From Acidobacteriaceae bacterium (GTDB lineage Bacteria; Acidobacteriota; Terriglobia; Terriglobales; Acidobacteriaceae), in NCBI GenBank assembly GCA_003134815.1, contig PLCO01000029.1:24874-88873 (forward strand): 64,000 nt of DNA. Direction: 5' to 3'. Shown piece by piece: positions 38,677 to 46,539 of the stretch; the stretch's first letter is position 1; every line of letters begins with the position of its first letter. The position numbers and the translations under genes are program-made. The notes beneath the pieces were generated by a model. It was given only the letters and a program-made list of their open reading frames with translations, had not been told where the DNA came from and ran no database searches.

Positions 38677-40004
38677 TGTGCGGCCCCATGGGTCCATCGT
38701 GTCATCAGGTAGAGCCAGGAAGAGAAGCTTGGTGACAGATTCAGGGACCACAAAATGACGATTGTGGCAAAGGTGCCGGCTGTTCGAAGCGCAAGAAGAC
38801 CGCGACCCCGCCAACCGAAAGCAGTCCGGGGCGCCTTATGCCGCGATTCGTACACTACGTTCGCGATCACCAGTAGGCCGATACAACTCCAAAATATGGT
38901 ACTTGTCCACGAGAAATTCCCGCTAATCCAAATCCCATATGAATGCAGCGCCCATGAGACCGTAAATACAGCCGCGCTGCCAAATATCTGAGCGCGGAGA
39001 TCTCCCTGTTTTCTGAACTTGAAGTACACCGGAAAGTAGACAACTTTCAGCATGAAGTCTTTCCAGTAAATGTTAATCCTGCGCCAGTAGTCCAAGAAGC
39101 CGCTCGCAAGAAAGTAGCGCCGGTTGGTTTCCGGCAGGTCGTAGCCGAACAAGTGCAACATGCCAACGATGATGTGAAAAGTCCCGGAAACTCGGAGGTA
39201 AAACAATGCAGTGAGAACCAAGGCGCAGACGAGCTTCGGCAGACTCGTGACTCGATCCGGCAGGAACCGATCATCCAGGTAAAACACCACCTTGAGCAGC
39301 ATTAATTGCACCGCCCCGCGAACCATCCAGTGAATTCCCTGCTGCGCGATGTCGTGAATGTTCCGCCGATAATACGTGATGCGCATTGTCTGAAAGTCAA
39401 TAACCGGGAAGTAGGCGAAATAATAGTTTGGCAGAATAAGGAAATAACTTAAGTAAGACAGGAACGACGGTGGTTCCTTGGCATGAGCCAGATCGTAGGT
39501 GTAAAGGATGATCCGCAACGTGAAGATCGCGGTAAACACTCCATAAAACGATTGTGGGATCCCGTGGGGTTTGGCGACTAATTCGTAGAGGAACGCAGCG
39601 AAAACTGCGATCAGCAAGACGAGTCGCCAACGCAATGCAAGGGGACAGTGAAGGATAAGGTAGATCCCGAGCGCTGCGCCCAGCACCAGGGCCGCTACTT
39701 TGATGTCCAGCAGGAAAAAGGATCCGGCAATTGAGACCGCGACCCAGAAAATCTCCTTAAAACGGAATGGAAGCCAATAATGAACGAGAAACGCCGCAAA
39801 CACGATGGCCGACATCTCGAGAAACTGCATGGATTCGATGTGATAGTAGTGAAAAAGGAAGAGCAATCCTGCGACTTGGGCAGCCAGCACCAGAAAGCCA
39901 ACCGGGTCTGTGGCGGCGTGACTTTCCTGCAAGGCGCGGCGTGGGTCGCGCTTCGATTGAGGCAGGCCGGCGTCAACGGCGGTCATGTTGGTTGAAGAAG
40001 GCAT
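38673..40004 (-). CDS. MBOAT-family membrane O-acyltransferase (DltB-like)
   Basis: 443 residues with about ten or more hydrophobic segments. Two family features are visible: SGFLDYWRRINIYWKDFM (the cytoplasmic re-entrant region seen as FWRRWHISL in alginate and Dlt MBOATs) and WALHSYGIW with the likely catalytic His354. MBOAT proteins accept an acyl group from a cytoplasmic thioester and move it to an extracytoplasmic acceptor or partner. It is the first gene of the minus-strand set, with the SGNH gene coupled by an ATGA overlap and the carrier protein and ligase downstream. No good ribosome binding site precedes ATG 40004; the internal Met at 39986 is an alternative. Sequence similarity to DltB is by motif and topology only. 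Confidence 0.8.
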   Translation of the reverse strand: MPSSTNMTAVDAGLPQSKRDPRRALQESHAATDPVGFLVLAAQVAGLLFLFHYYHIESMQFLEMSAIVFAAFLVHYWLPFRFKEIFWVAVSIAGSFFLLDIKVAALVLGAALGIYLILHCPLALRWRLVLLIAVFAAFLYELVAKPHGIPQSFYGVFTAIFTLRIILYTYDLAHAKEPPSFLSYLSYFLILPNYYFAYFPVIDFQTMRITYYRRNIHDIAQQGIHWMVRGAVQLMLLKVVFYLDDRFLPDRVTSLPKLVCALVLTALFYLRVSGTFHIIVGMLHLFGYDLPETNRRYFLASGFLDYWRRINIYWKDFMLKVVYFPVYFKFRKQGDLRAQIFGSAAVFTVSWALHSYGIWISGNFSWTSTIFWSCIGLLVIANVVYESRHKAPRTAFGWRGRGLLALRTAGTFATIVILWSLNLSPSFSSWLYLMTRWTHGAAQ

Positions 40005-40354
40005 ATCTCAAAATAAGAGGCCCGATCGCGGTGTATCCTGTGTTTGCTCCAAATTATTTTCGTTGCGGCAGGATGGCCGGCGCCAATGCGGGCCGCCGGT
40101 TCGAACATAGTGATTATTGTAATTGGATATCGATTTTCATGTTCACTAATCTGAACGAGATTCGATCAAATGTATTACCAAAGACTGCACCAATTGTGTA
40201 TTGAGAAAATCGGACCAGCTCGATTAACGGGTTGCCCGCTCTAGTCGAATTTGAAGTCGCGAGCGAGGAGATGGCCCGGATCGATGAGATTGCGATGGCG
40301 CCTGACTGCACCCCGTGTCATGCGGCACGGTTCGACCGAGATCGGGATTCTTGA
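40005..40354. promoter_or_regulatory. Intergenic region upstream of the Dlt-like gene set
   Basis: 350 bases that should contain the promoter for the MBOAT-SGNH-ACP-ligase-lyase genes. Two palindromic GTTC/GAAC sites are seen, GTTCGAAC at 40099-40106 and the split site at 40141-40156. AT content rises at 40110-40210. No reading frame here is credible. Confidence 0.45.
40141..40156. promoter_or_regulatory. Split inverted repeat, candidate operator of the Dlt-like genes
   Basis: GTTCA-N6-TGAAC, perfect in both arms, lies about 140 bases upstream of the MBOAT start. The related uninterrupted palindrome GTTCGAAC lies 46 bases away, centre to centre. The binding protein is unknown. Confidence 0.35.
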
Positions 40355-41953
40355 TCACGAGCCAGTTTGCCTTTCCCAGACTTCGGTAGAGCCATCAAAG
40401 ACTTTGGTCCTCATATAGGAACTGTGGATGTAGTCCCGCAGCGGCCCGAGATGATCGTCAGAGGGATTCTCCCAGGCCGGGAGAACATCCAGGCCTTGCG
40501 GGTCCCAGAGAATGTAGCGAACGCGATGTTGCTGCAAGCCACGAATCACTTCCGCCACTTGTTCGGTTGTGGTGAAGCCATTATTCGTAATGAACGTGAG
40601 AGGAGTAGGGTTGCGTAGGTTCAGGTAAAAGTACTCATCTGGCGATTCCGGCGAATAGAAATACTCCGATGGCTGTGTATGCTGTTGCACCCAGGCATAC
40701 ACTTCAAATGCGCCACGGTCAGAAAACGCAAGTTCTCCCTCAGGTGTAGTCAGGATGCCCGCAGGAGTTGGTCCCTTTGCTACGACTGCATGAAAGGCGA
40801 CGAGCGCCAGGCCTACAGCGACGACCGAGAGAAATGCTCTAACCAGCTTGCGAGAGGAATCCATAAGCCAGCCGAGAAGAATGAGCGCGGGCAGCGAAAT
40901 GCCTGCCATTCGAACATCATCCGGTGCAGGCGCGACGCTCAGGAAGAGCGCAAGACCTACGATTGCCACCAGCATCGGACGCTCCCAGTACTCGAAAGGC
41001 TTTTTGCGGGAGGCGCGCAAGTAATGAGCGAAGAAAAAAATGAATGAAGACGGAATGATTGCGAACAACAATAGCACGCGCGCGAACAATCGATAAAAAG
41101 AAAAGTGCATGGGATCAAAGACTGGAAAGTAGATTCTTAGATCGTTCCTGAGGACCAGCGAAAGCGTGTCCAGGTCGGCCTGTTTGGGGAAGTACTTGAC
41201 GACGAAGAAAACGGTGCACCAGAAAAGGCGCACTGGTCCGGCCTCACAAATAAAATATGCGCTCACTGCGAGAACGGTTGCGAGGAAGCTCAAGAGCAGC
41301 CACGCTTGATTTCGCAACAACCGGTTCCAGCTTTCATTCCTTTGCCGCGATTCCCATAACAAGTAAAAAGCAAAACCAACGACGGCGGCTAGTCCGGACG
41401 TCTGGTTGAAGGAAGCACTAATGCCGCAAAGGAGGCCTGCAGCGGCAATCCTCAGCGTGGTTCGCTTCTCAATCAGGACGGCGATTGCTGCACTGGCAGC
41501 CAGCAGGCTGTACCAATGATGTGTGGGGTCCTGAAGGAACGAACTTAGCCCGACAAGAAACACGGCACTCGGCATTAGCGCGAGGCTGGGCCGCATCAGC
41601 TTCTTTGAGATCGCGACCCCAGTACAGACGAGCCCCAGTGCCAACAGAAGTGCTGACAAGTCGGGAATCCACAAGCGAAGTCCGAAAAGCTTGAATAGAA
41701 GAAAGTTGACGATGGCGGTGCCTGGGGGCACAAAGTCGAAGAAATCGCGATAGATCATCTCGCCCTGATAGAGGCGTTGGCCGGAAGCCAGAAAGCGAAA
41801 ACAATCGCCAATCACATTGCCCGCGGTTGGCAAGAATAGGAAAACAAAGAGGCGGCGATATAGAAAGATCAGCGCAGCCAGCAAGAAGAGGGCGGTGGGA
41901 AGATCAAATGCCCGGGAAGTGAATGACGCGATCTTCCGTTTTGTTGGCGACAT
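40355..41953 (-). CDS. GT-C type membrane glycosyltransferase-like protein (GT39/ArnT-like)
   Basis: ATG 41953 (GGAGAG upstream) was chosen over the extended frame at 42034. About 532 residues with 10-12 hydrophobic helices. The first extracytoplasmic loop carries GNVIGDCFRF and later IYRDFFDFVPPGT, a pattern found in GT39/GT83-like mannosyl and arabinosyl transferases that use polyprenyl-phosphate sugars. The C-terminal soluble tail (ERQTGS end) is about 120 residues. It is the next gene upstream of the Dlt-like set on the same strand, separated by 350 bases. It may glycosylate a lipid or surface polymer; donor and acceptor are unknown, and the family assignment rests on topology and short motifs. 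Confidence 0.68.
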   Translation of the reverse strand: MSPTKRKIASFTSRAFDLPTALFLLAALIFLYRRLFVFLFLPTAGNVIGDCFRFLASGQRLYQGEMIYRDFFDFVPPGTAIVNFLLFKLFGLRLWIPDLSALLLALGLVCTGVAISKKLMRPSLALMPSAVFLVGLSSFLQDPTHHWYSLLAASAAIAVLIEKRTTLRIAAAGLLCGISASFNQTSGLAAVVGFAFYLLWESRQRNESWNRLLRNQAWLLLSFLATVLAVSAYFICEAGPVRLFWCTVFFVVKYFPKQADLDTLSLVLRNDLRIYFPVFDPMHFSFYRLFARVLLLFAIIPSSFIFFFAHYLRASRKKPFEYWERPMLVAIVGLALFLSVAPAPDDVRMAGISLPALILLGWLMDSSRKLVRAFLSVVAVGLALVAFHAVVAKGPTPAGILTTPEGELAFSDRGAFEVYAWVQQHTQPSEYFYSPESPDEYFYLNLRNPTPLTFITNNGFTTTEQVAEVIRGLQQHRVRYILWDPQGLDVLPAWENPSDDHLGPLRDYIHSSYMRTKVFDGSTEVWERQTGS

Positions 41954-42343
41954 TTCTTGTGTCTCTCCAGGCTTAGCCGGCTTATGAAAGCAGAATTCCA
42001 AACCGCAATCGGAGCGCCGAGAAGGGTTTTTCATACTCTGAGTTCCAAAGGGTCATCGTATCGCCCCCGCTCGTGCGCGGCTGCTTGGTGCGCAACCAGT
42101 CTGGTCCTCCATATACCGGCCCTTCTTTATCGCTCCGTCCTCCCGCTTAGATTACGAGAGAACTCCAGCCTCAACCGGTAGAGTTTTCCCGGGCAAGTCA
42201 GATGGAGGAATAAAATTGAAATTCTGGTCCCCAATGGCGTTAGCCGATCGAACCGGCACGCGGCCTCTGTCTTCCGCATAATTCAGGCAGCGGATTGGCG
42301 CAACTTGAGTGAAACAGCGCCGAGAAAGGAGATTTCCAATTCC
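41954..42343. promoter_or_regulatory. Divergent intergenic region
   Basis: About 390 bases between two divergently transcribed membrane glycosyltransferase-like genes. I see no gene, no strong hairpin and no convincing promoter box. Confidence 0.4.
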
Positions 42344-44155
42344 GTGGCCACCGTTCATGAAAAAGAGGCGCGCATCGCTGTATCTGCGATTCTGCTTCGC
42401 AACCAGGCGCTACTATGCTCTTTTGCTCTGCTTGTCTGCACCCTTATTGCCCGCCCATTTGTTGAGATGGGTATCAACGATGACTTCTCTTACATTCGCT
42501 CCGCCCTGCACCTGGCGCAGACTGGCCGAGTCGTTTACTACGGATGGGGCTCTCCAATCCTGGGTTGGCAGCTCTACCTGGGCGCCCTTTTCATCAAGCT
42601 CTTCGGTTTCTCCTTCAGCATAGTCCGATCTTCAGTACTACTCGTCGCCGCTGCAACTGTCTATCTCCTCCACCGCATCCTGGTTCGGTGCGGAATCTGT
42701 GAGGCAAACGCTACCATCGGCACACTTTCCTTTGCGCTTTCTCCTCTTTTTCTTCCTCTCGCCTTCAGTTTCATGAACGACGTCCCAGGGGTATTCTCGC
42801 TTTTGCTCTGCCTCTATCTTTGCCTACGGTCCCTTCAGGCGGCCACAACCACCGCTGCCTTTTACTGGCTCATCTTTGCCGCGCTTTCAAACGTACTCAC
42901 TGGCACTGCGCGCCAGACCTCCTGGCTTGGTGTAATTGTGGTCGTTCCCTCAACCCTATGGCTCCTCCGCGAGCACCGGATTTCGTGGGTCAGAGCGGCC
43001 TTATTCTGGCTTCTCAGCCTGCTCTGCATCTATGGGTGCCTCAAATGGTTCAATCACCAACCTCATGTCGAGCGGATCAACCTGATAGAGAATATCCGGG
43101 ACCGCGGGCCAATGCTCTACATCATCAGAAATGTCTATCATTTTGTAATCAGCGTCCCGTTGCTTCTGCTCCCGGTCTTGGTAGGTTTCATAAGTCCCGC
43201 CTGGGTTAAAACCCGCAGAAGTCGGTTCGCTGTGGCCAGTGCAGTTGCGGCCCTGGTGCTCGTAGTGCTGGCGGGTTTCTATTTATATCGGCATTCTCCC
43301 GGGCTCGGTTGGCTAGCGCCTTGGGGAAGTAACTATGTCACGCAACGAGGTCTGATCAATATCCCTGATATCGGCGTCCGTCCCACCGTGCTTGGACCAC
43401 AGATGCGAATCATCATCAGCTTCTTTGTTTTCTTCGCCCTATTTGCCTTCGCGGCCTGCGTCTCCAGTTCCTCCGGCCCATACCAATACGAAACCTCCAC
43501 GAGAAATCGGATTCCGTCCGGTCGCGACCTCACAATTCTTCTGGCACCCTTCACAATCGTCTACTTCGCCCTGCTTCTTCCCCGCGGGGCAGTTGGGCTC
43601 ATGTTCGATCGCTACCTGCTTCCACTTCTTGTCGTAGCCCTCATCATCGTTCTGCGTCTTTATCAGCAGAGGGTCGCCGAGCGATTGCCGGCATTCAGCG
43701 TTGTCTGCCTCTTCATCGTCGCCGCTTACAGCGTCGCCGCGCTGCACGATCTCTACTCGATGGAGCGTGCTCGCCTCGCTGCAGCCGACGAGATCCGAGC
43801 CGCCAGTGTCCCACGAACCGCCTTTTACGGTGGCGTTGAGTACGATGGCTGGACCCAAATTGACAGTCAGGGCTACGTTGTTGCGCCCGATCCCAATGTT
43901 TCGTCGGAATCTCAACCGACGCTGTCATCGGACTCCACCTCGAATTCCTGCGACTACGAGCTTGCCTCGAGCTACCCAGCTATCCAACCCAAATATGCGC
44001 TCTCTTTCGATCCGCAGGCCTGCGACGGCCTTTCTCGGTTTGCCCCGGTCCCGTATCGTACCTGGCTTCCGCCATTCTCGGACTTCATCTATATTCAGGC
44101 GGTTACTGCTGCAGCTTCCATCCCAATTGGGAAGGCCGTTCCGGCTACGCCATAG
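42344..44155 (+). CDS. GT-C type membrane glycosyltransferase-like protein, paralogue A
   Basis: The start is uncertain: GTG 42344 has AAGGAG 12 nt upstream, while TTG 42305 lacks a binding site. About 600 residues with 10-12 hydrophobic helices. The first loop has RPFVEMGINDDFSYI, where the paired Asp after the first helix is the expected catalytic motif of GT-C lipid-sugar-dependent transferases. A shared block, GWQLYLGALFIKLFGFSF, is nearly the same as in the protein at 46540-48330, so the two are paralogues in opposite orientation. The C-terminal 130 residues are soluble and end with a Pro/Tyr-rich segment (FAPVPYRTWLPPFSD) also found in the paralogue. Function is probably transfer of a sugar from a polyprenyl carrier; the acceptor is unknown. 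Confidence 0.72.
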   Translation: MATVHEKEARIAVSAILLRNQALLCSFALLVCTLIARPFVEMGINDDFSYIRSALHLAQTGRVVYYGWGSPILGWQLYLGALFIKLFGFSFSIVRSSVLLVAAATVYLLHRILVRCGICEANATIGTLSFALSPLFLPLAFSFMNDVPGVFSLLLCLYLCLRSLQAATTTAAFYWLIFAALSNVLTGTARQTSWLGVIVVVPSTLWLLREHRISWVRAALFWLLSLLCIYGCLKWFNHQPHVERINLIENIRDRGPMLYIIRNVYHFVISVPLLLLPVLVGFISPAWVKTRRSRFAVASAVAALVLVVLAGFYLYRHSPGLGWLAPWGSNYVTQRGLINIPDIGVRPTVLGPQMRIIISFFVFFALFAFAACVSSSSGPYQYETSTRNRIPSGRDLTILLAPFTIVYFALLLPRGAVGLMFDRYLLPLLVVALIIVLRLYQQRVAERLPAFSVVCLFIVAAYSVAALHDLYSMERARLAAADEIRAASVPRTAFYGGVEYDGWTQIDSQGYVVAPDPNVSSESQPTLSSDSTSNSCDYELASSYPAIQPKYALSFDPQACDGLSRFAPVPYRTWLPPFSDFIYIQAVTAAASIPIGKAVPATP

Positions 44156-44268
44156 AGATGCGCCACCGGAAAAGTCAAACGCGAGCGCCTTTTGAGTCCA
44201 CTGGCGGCGATTCCCGCTGCCACAGGACATGGCCCGCATTCCTTGCTCCTCAAAATCAGCCGGTGAAA

Positions 44269-46518
44269 TCAAGAGGACGGCGAAAGCAAGTGCATGTGAG
44301 ACAAGAGTAAGCGCCAGGTGAGACGGCGCAACAGACAGTATTCGTTGATCGGCCGGTCATCCTGCATGGCCGGAGTAGCTGGCGAAAGGTCGATCAGCTG
44401 GTCGACGGTCAATTCCGAGGAGAGAATACTTTGAAACTGCTGGTTGGGAGTCCTGGCCGGTCCCCACTCCATCATGTCCGCGACCGCGCCGCCGGGCATC
44501 CGCGCCACAAGTTCCGCAGCGCTGCGATTCGGAATCGATGTCATGCTGGCAAGGAAGTGCCAACCGTAGTCGCCAAACGATCGGTAAACGCGCACATATG
44601 GGAAGGAGTTTTTCAGCGCGCGCGCAACCGAGGCCAGTGTCGCGCTGTCTCCGTACGGCAGCCATTGTGCCAGGATACCGCCCGGCTGTAGCCGCTCTTT
44701 GACGACAGCGTAGAAGTCTTCCGAGTACAAGAGACTGGACGAAGCGGCTTCGACCGGAGGTGGCGGATCAACCGTAATGACGTCATATTTCTGCGTGGAG
44801 CGCTCCAAGTAGCGGCGGCCGTCGTCAATGACCAGATGCGACAGCGGCGATGCCAAGATCTTCGCTCCATCGTCGTGGTAATAAGAGAACAGCCGAGGCA
44901 CGCTGGGAACTAATTCGACTGCGGTCGCCGGAATGCCCCAGGAGATCAGCGATCTGTAGGTCGTGCCCATTCCGAAGCAGATGATCAGCGCACTCCGCGG
45001 CGGATGATCGAGCGATGCGAGAGGCAGATGGGCCATCATCTTCGTTGTCGGAGTCAACACTGTCATCCCAACGCCATTTGTAATCAGCATCTTGTCCATT
45101 CCGGCGCCGGTCGCGATGACAGTGGCGGTGCTATCCCGCAGGACCACTCGATGCGCAAACTGGGTCTCATATCCTCTCGTCAGAAAGAAAGCCAAAATCG
45201 TCGCGCCAAGGATGACGCTTGCAGAAGTGCGCAACCCAATGGCGAGTTCCCGTCGCCGGAACAACGGAACCGCCATGGCGAACCACGGCAGCACGAGCAC
45301 CAGCATGGACCCGCACTCGCCCACGAAAGGCAGCAGCACAAAACCGGAGAGCAGGGGACCGAGAATGCAGCCCAGGATATTGACGGCGTATGCCTTGCCT
45401 GCACGATCAGGATTGCCTGCCGACCAGCGGTCCACGAGCATGGGCGTAAGGAAGCCGATAAGTCCGGCAAAAGGAGCGACACCGAGAAACACGCGCGCAA
45501 GCGAATCTAGATGAAGCCGGAAATCGGAGGTAATGAGCGGCAGCAGTCCGAGGAACGCCAGCATGATCCAGGCAAGTGGACTGTCGGGGTCGCGGCTGCG
45601 GCTCATTTTTCGGTACACAGTGGAGCCCGCGAAGGTTGCAATGAGGTAGCAAGCCAGGATGAACGAAAAAGAGTAGACGAACGGGCCGACGTAAGGCGTG
45701 AACAACCGGATCCAAACGACCTCCATTCCCATCGTTGCGAGGCCCGTGAGAAAGAGCAGGCCTAATGTTCCCTTCCCTGGTTCGATAGATTTCAGTGCGG
45801 CCTCGCTCCGCGGTCGCGCGGGCGCAGAGGTTCGTCCTTGTTGCCTGAGCGTCAGCCCAAATGCAGAAGCCGCAATCGCGGTGTTCAGGAGCGCACCAAC
45901 GCGCAGCGTAGCGTGGAATCCATACAATTCGATCAGCAACAGAGGAACGATCGCGCCGGCAACTGCGCCAATGACATTGGACAGATAAAGAAAGCTAAAT
46001 GAGCGGCGCGTTTCATAAAGTGGGTCGCTTCGAATCGCCGACATCGCCAATGGGATGGTAGCGCCCATGCAGGCACACCAGGGCATTACGATCAGCGCCA
46101 AAAGGATTCCTGATGCAAAATAGTGCGTTGCCGATGACAACGTCGTTTGGTCCGTCAGCGAGTGCACTAGACGGTGTCCCCAAAGCAGTTGTGCTGGGAC
46201 AGCCAGAGAGGAACAGCCGATCAGGAGTTCCGCCAGGGCGTAAAGGCGGAGTGGTGGGAAGCTAATGCGGTCGGCATAGCGCCGCGCCAGAACTCCCGCA
46301 ACCCAGGAACCGCCGCCCAGGCCCGCCATGAACACGGAAAGTACGATGGACACGAGCGCCGTCGTCACCCCAAATTGCGCCATCGCCAACCGCAACCAGA
46401 CGAGCTCATAGAGAATGCTGCAGAAGCCCGAGATGAAGAAAAAGGCAAAATACCAACCCACTCTTGAGGTCTCCTCTTCAGCGCCGATTCGTTTGAGATT
46501 GTACAGTGTTTCACGCAC
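44269..46518 (-). CDS. Membrane-fused spermidine synthase-like protein
   Basis: 749 residues. The N-terminal two thirds (about 20-480) are a multi-helix membrane domain, beginning with WYFAFFFISGFCSILYELVWLRL, typical of spermidine-synthase-like proteins with a transporter-like membrane part. The C-terminal part (about 500-690) has an aminopropyltransferase/methyltransferase Rossmann fold: LIICFGMGTTYRSL (motif I), AVELVPSV, VIDDGRRYLE and DVITVDPPPPVEAASSSLLYSEDFY. The acidic substrate residues are partly kept. Whether it makes polyamines is doubtful, as many such fusions have unknown substrates. It is 22 bases downstream of paralogue B on the same strand and convergent with paralogue A, so it may act in the same surface-glycan pathway. 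Confidence 0.82.
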   Translation of the reverse strand: MRETLYNLKRIGAEEETSRVGWYFAFFFISGFCSILYELVWLRLAMAQFGVTTALVSIVLSVFMAGLGGGSWVAGVLARRYADRISFPPLRLYALAELLIGCSSLAVPAQLLWGHRLVHSLTDQTTLSSATHYFASGILLALIVMPWCACMGATIPLAMSAIRSDPLYETRRSFSFLYLSNVIGAVAGAIVPLLLIELYGFHATLRVGALLNTAIAASAFGLTLRQQGRTSAPARPRSEAALKSIEPGKGTLGLLFLTGLATMGMEVVWIRLFTPYVGPFVYSFSFILACYLIATFAGSTVYRKMSRSRDPDSPLAWIMLAFLGLLPLITSDFRLHLDSLARVFLGVAPFAGLIGFLTPMLVDRWSAGNPDRAGKAYAVNILGCILGPLLSGFVLLPFVGECGSMLVLVLPWFAMAVPLFRRRELAIGLRTSASVILGATILAFFLTRGYETQFAHRVVLRDSTATVIATGAGMDKMLITNGVGMTVLTPTTKMMAHLPLASLDHPPRSALIICFGMGTTYRSLISWGIPATAVELVPSVPRLFSYYHDDGAKILASPLSHLVIDDGRRYLERSTQKYDVITVDPPPPVEAASSSLLYSEDFYAVVKERLQPGGILAQWLPYGDSATLASVARALKNSFPYVRVYRSFGDYGWHFLASMTSIPNRSAAELVARMPGGAVADMMEWGPARTPNQQFQSILSSELTVDQLIDLSPATPAMQDDRPINEYCLLRRLTWRLLLSHMHLLSPSS

Positions 46519-46539
46519 GCGGCCGGAAGGTCGCGAGTC

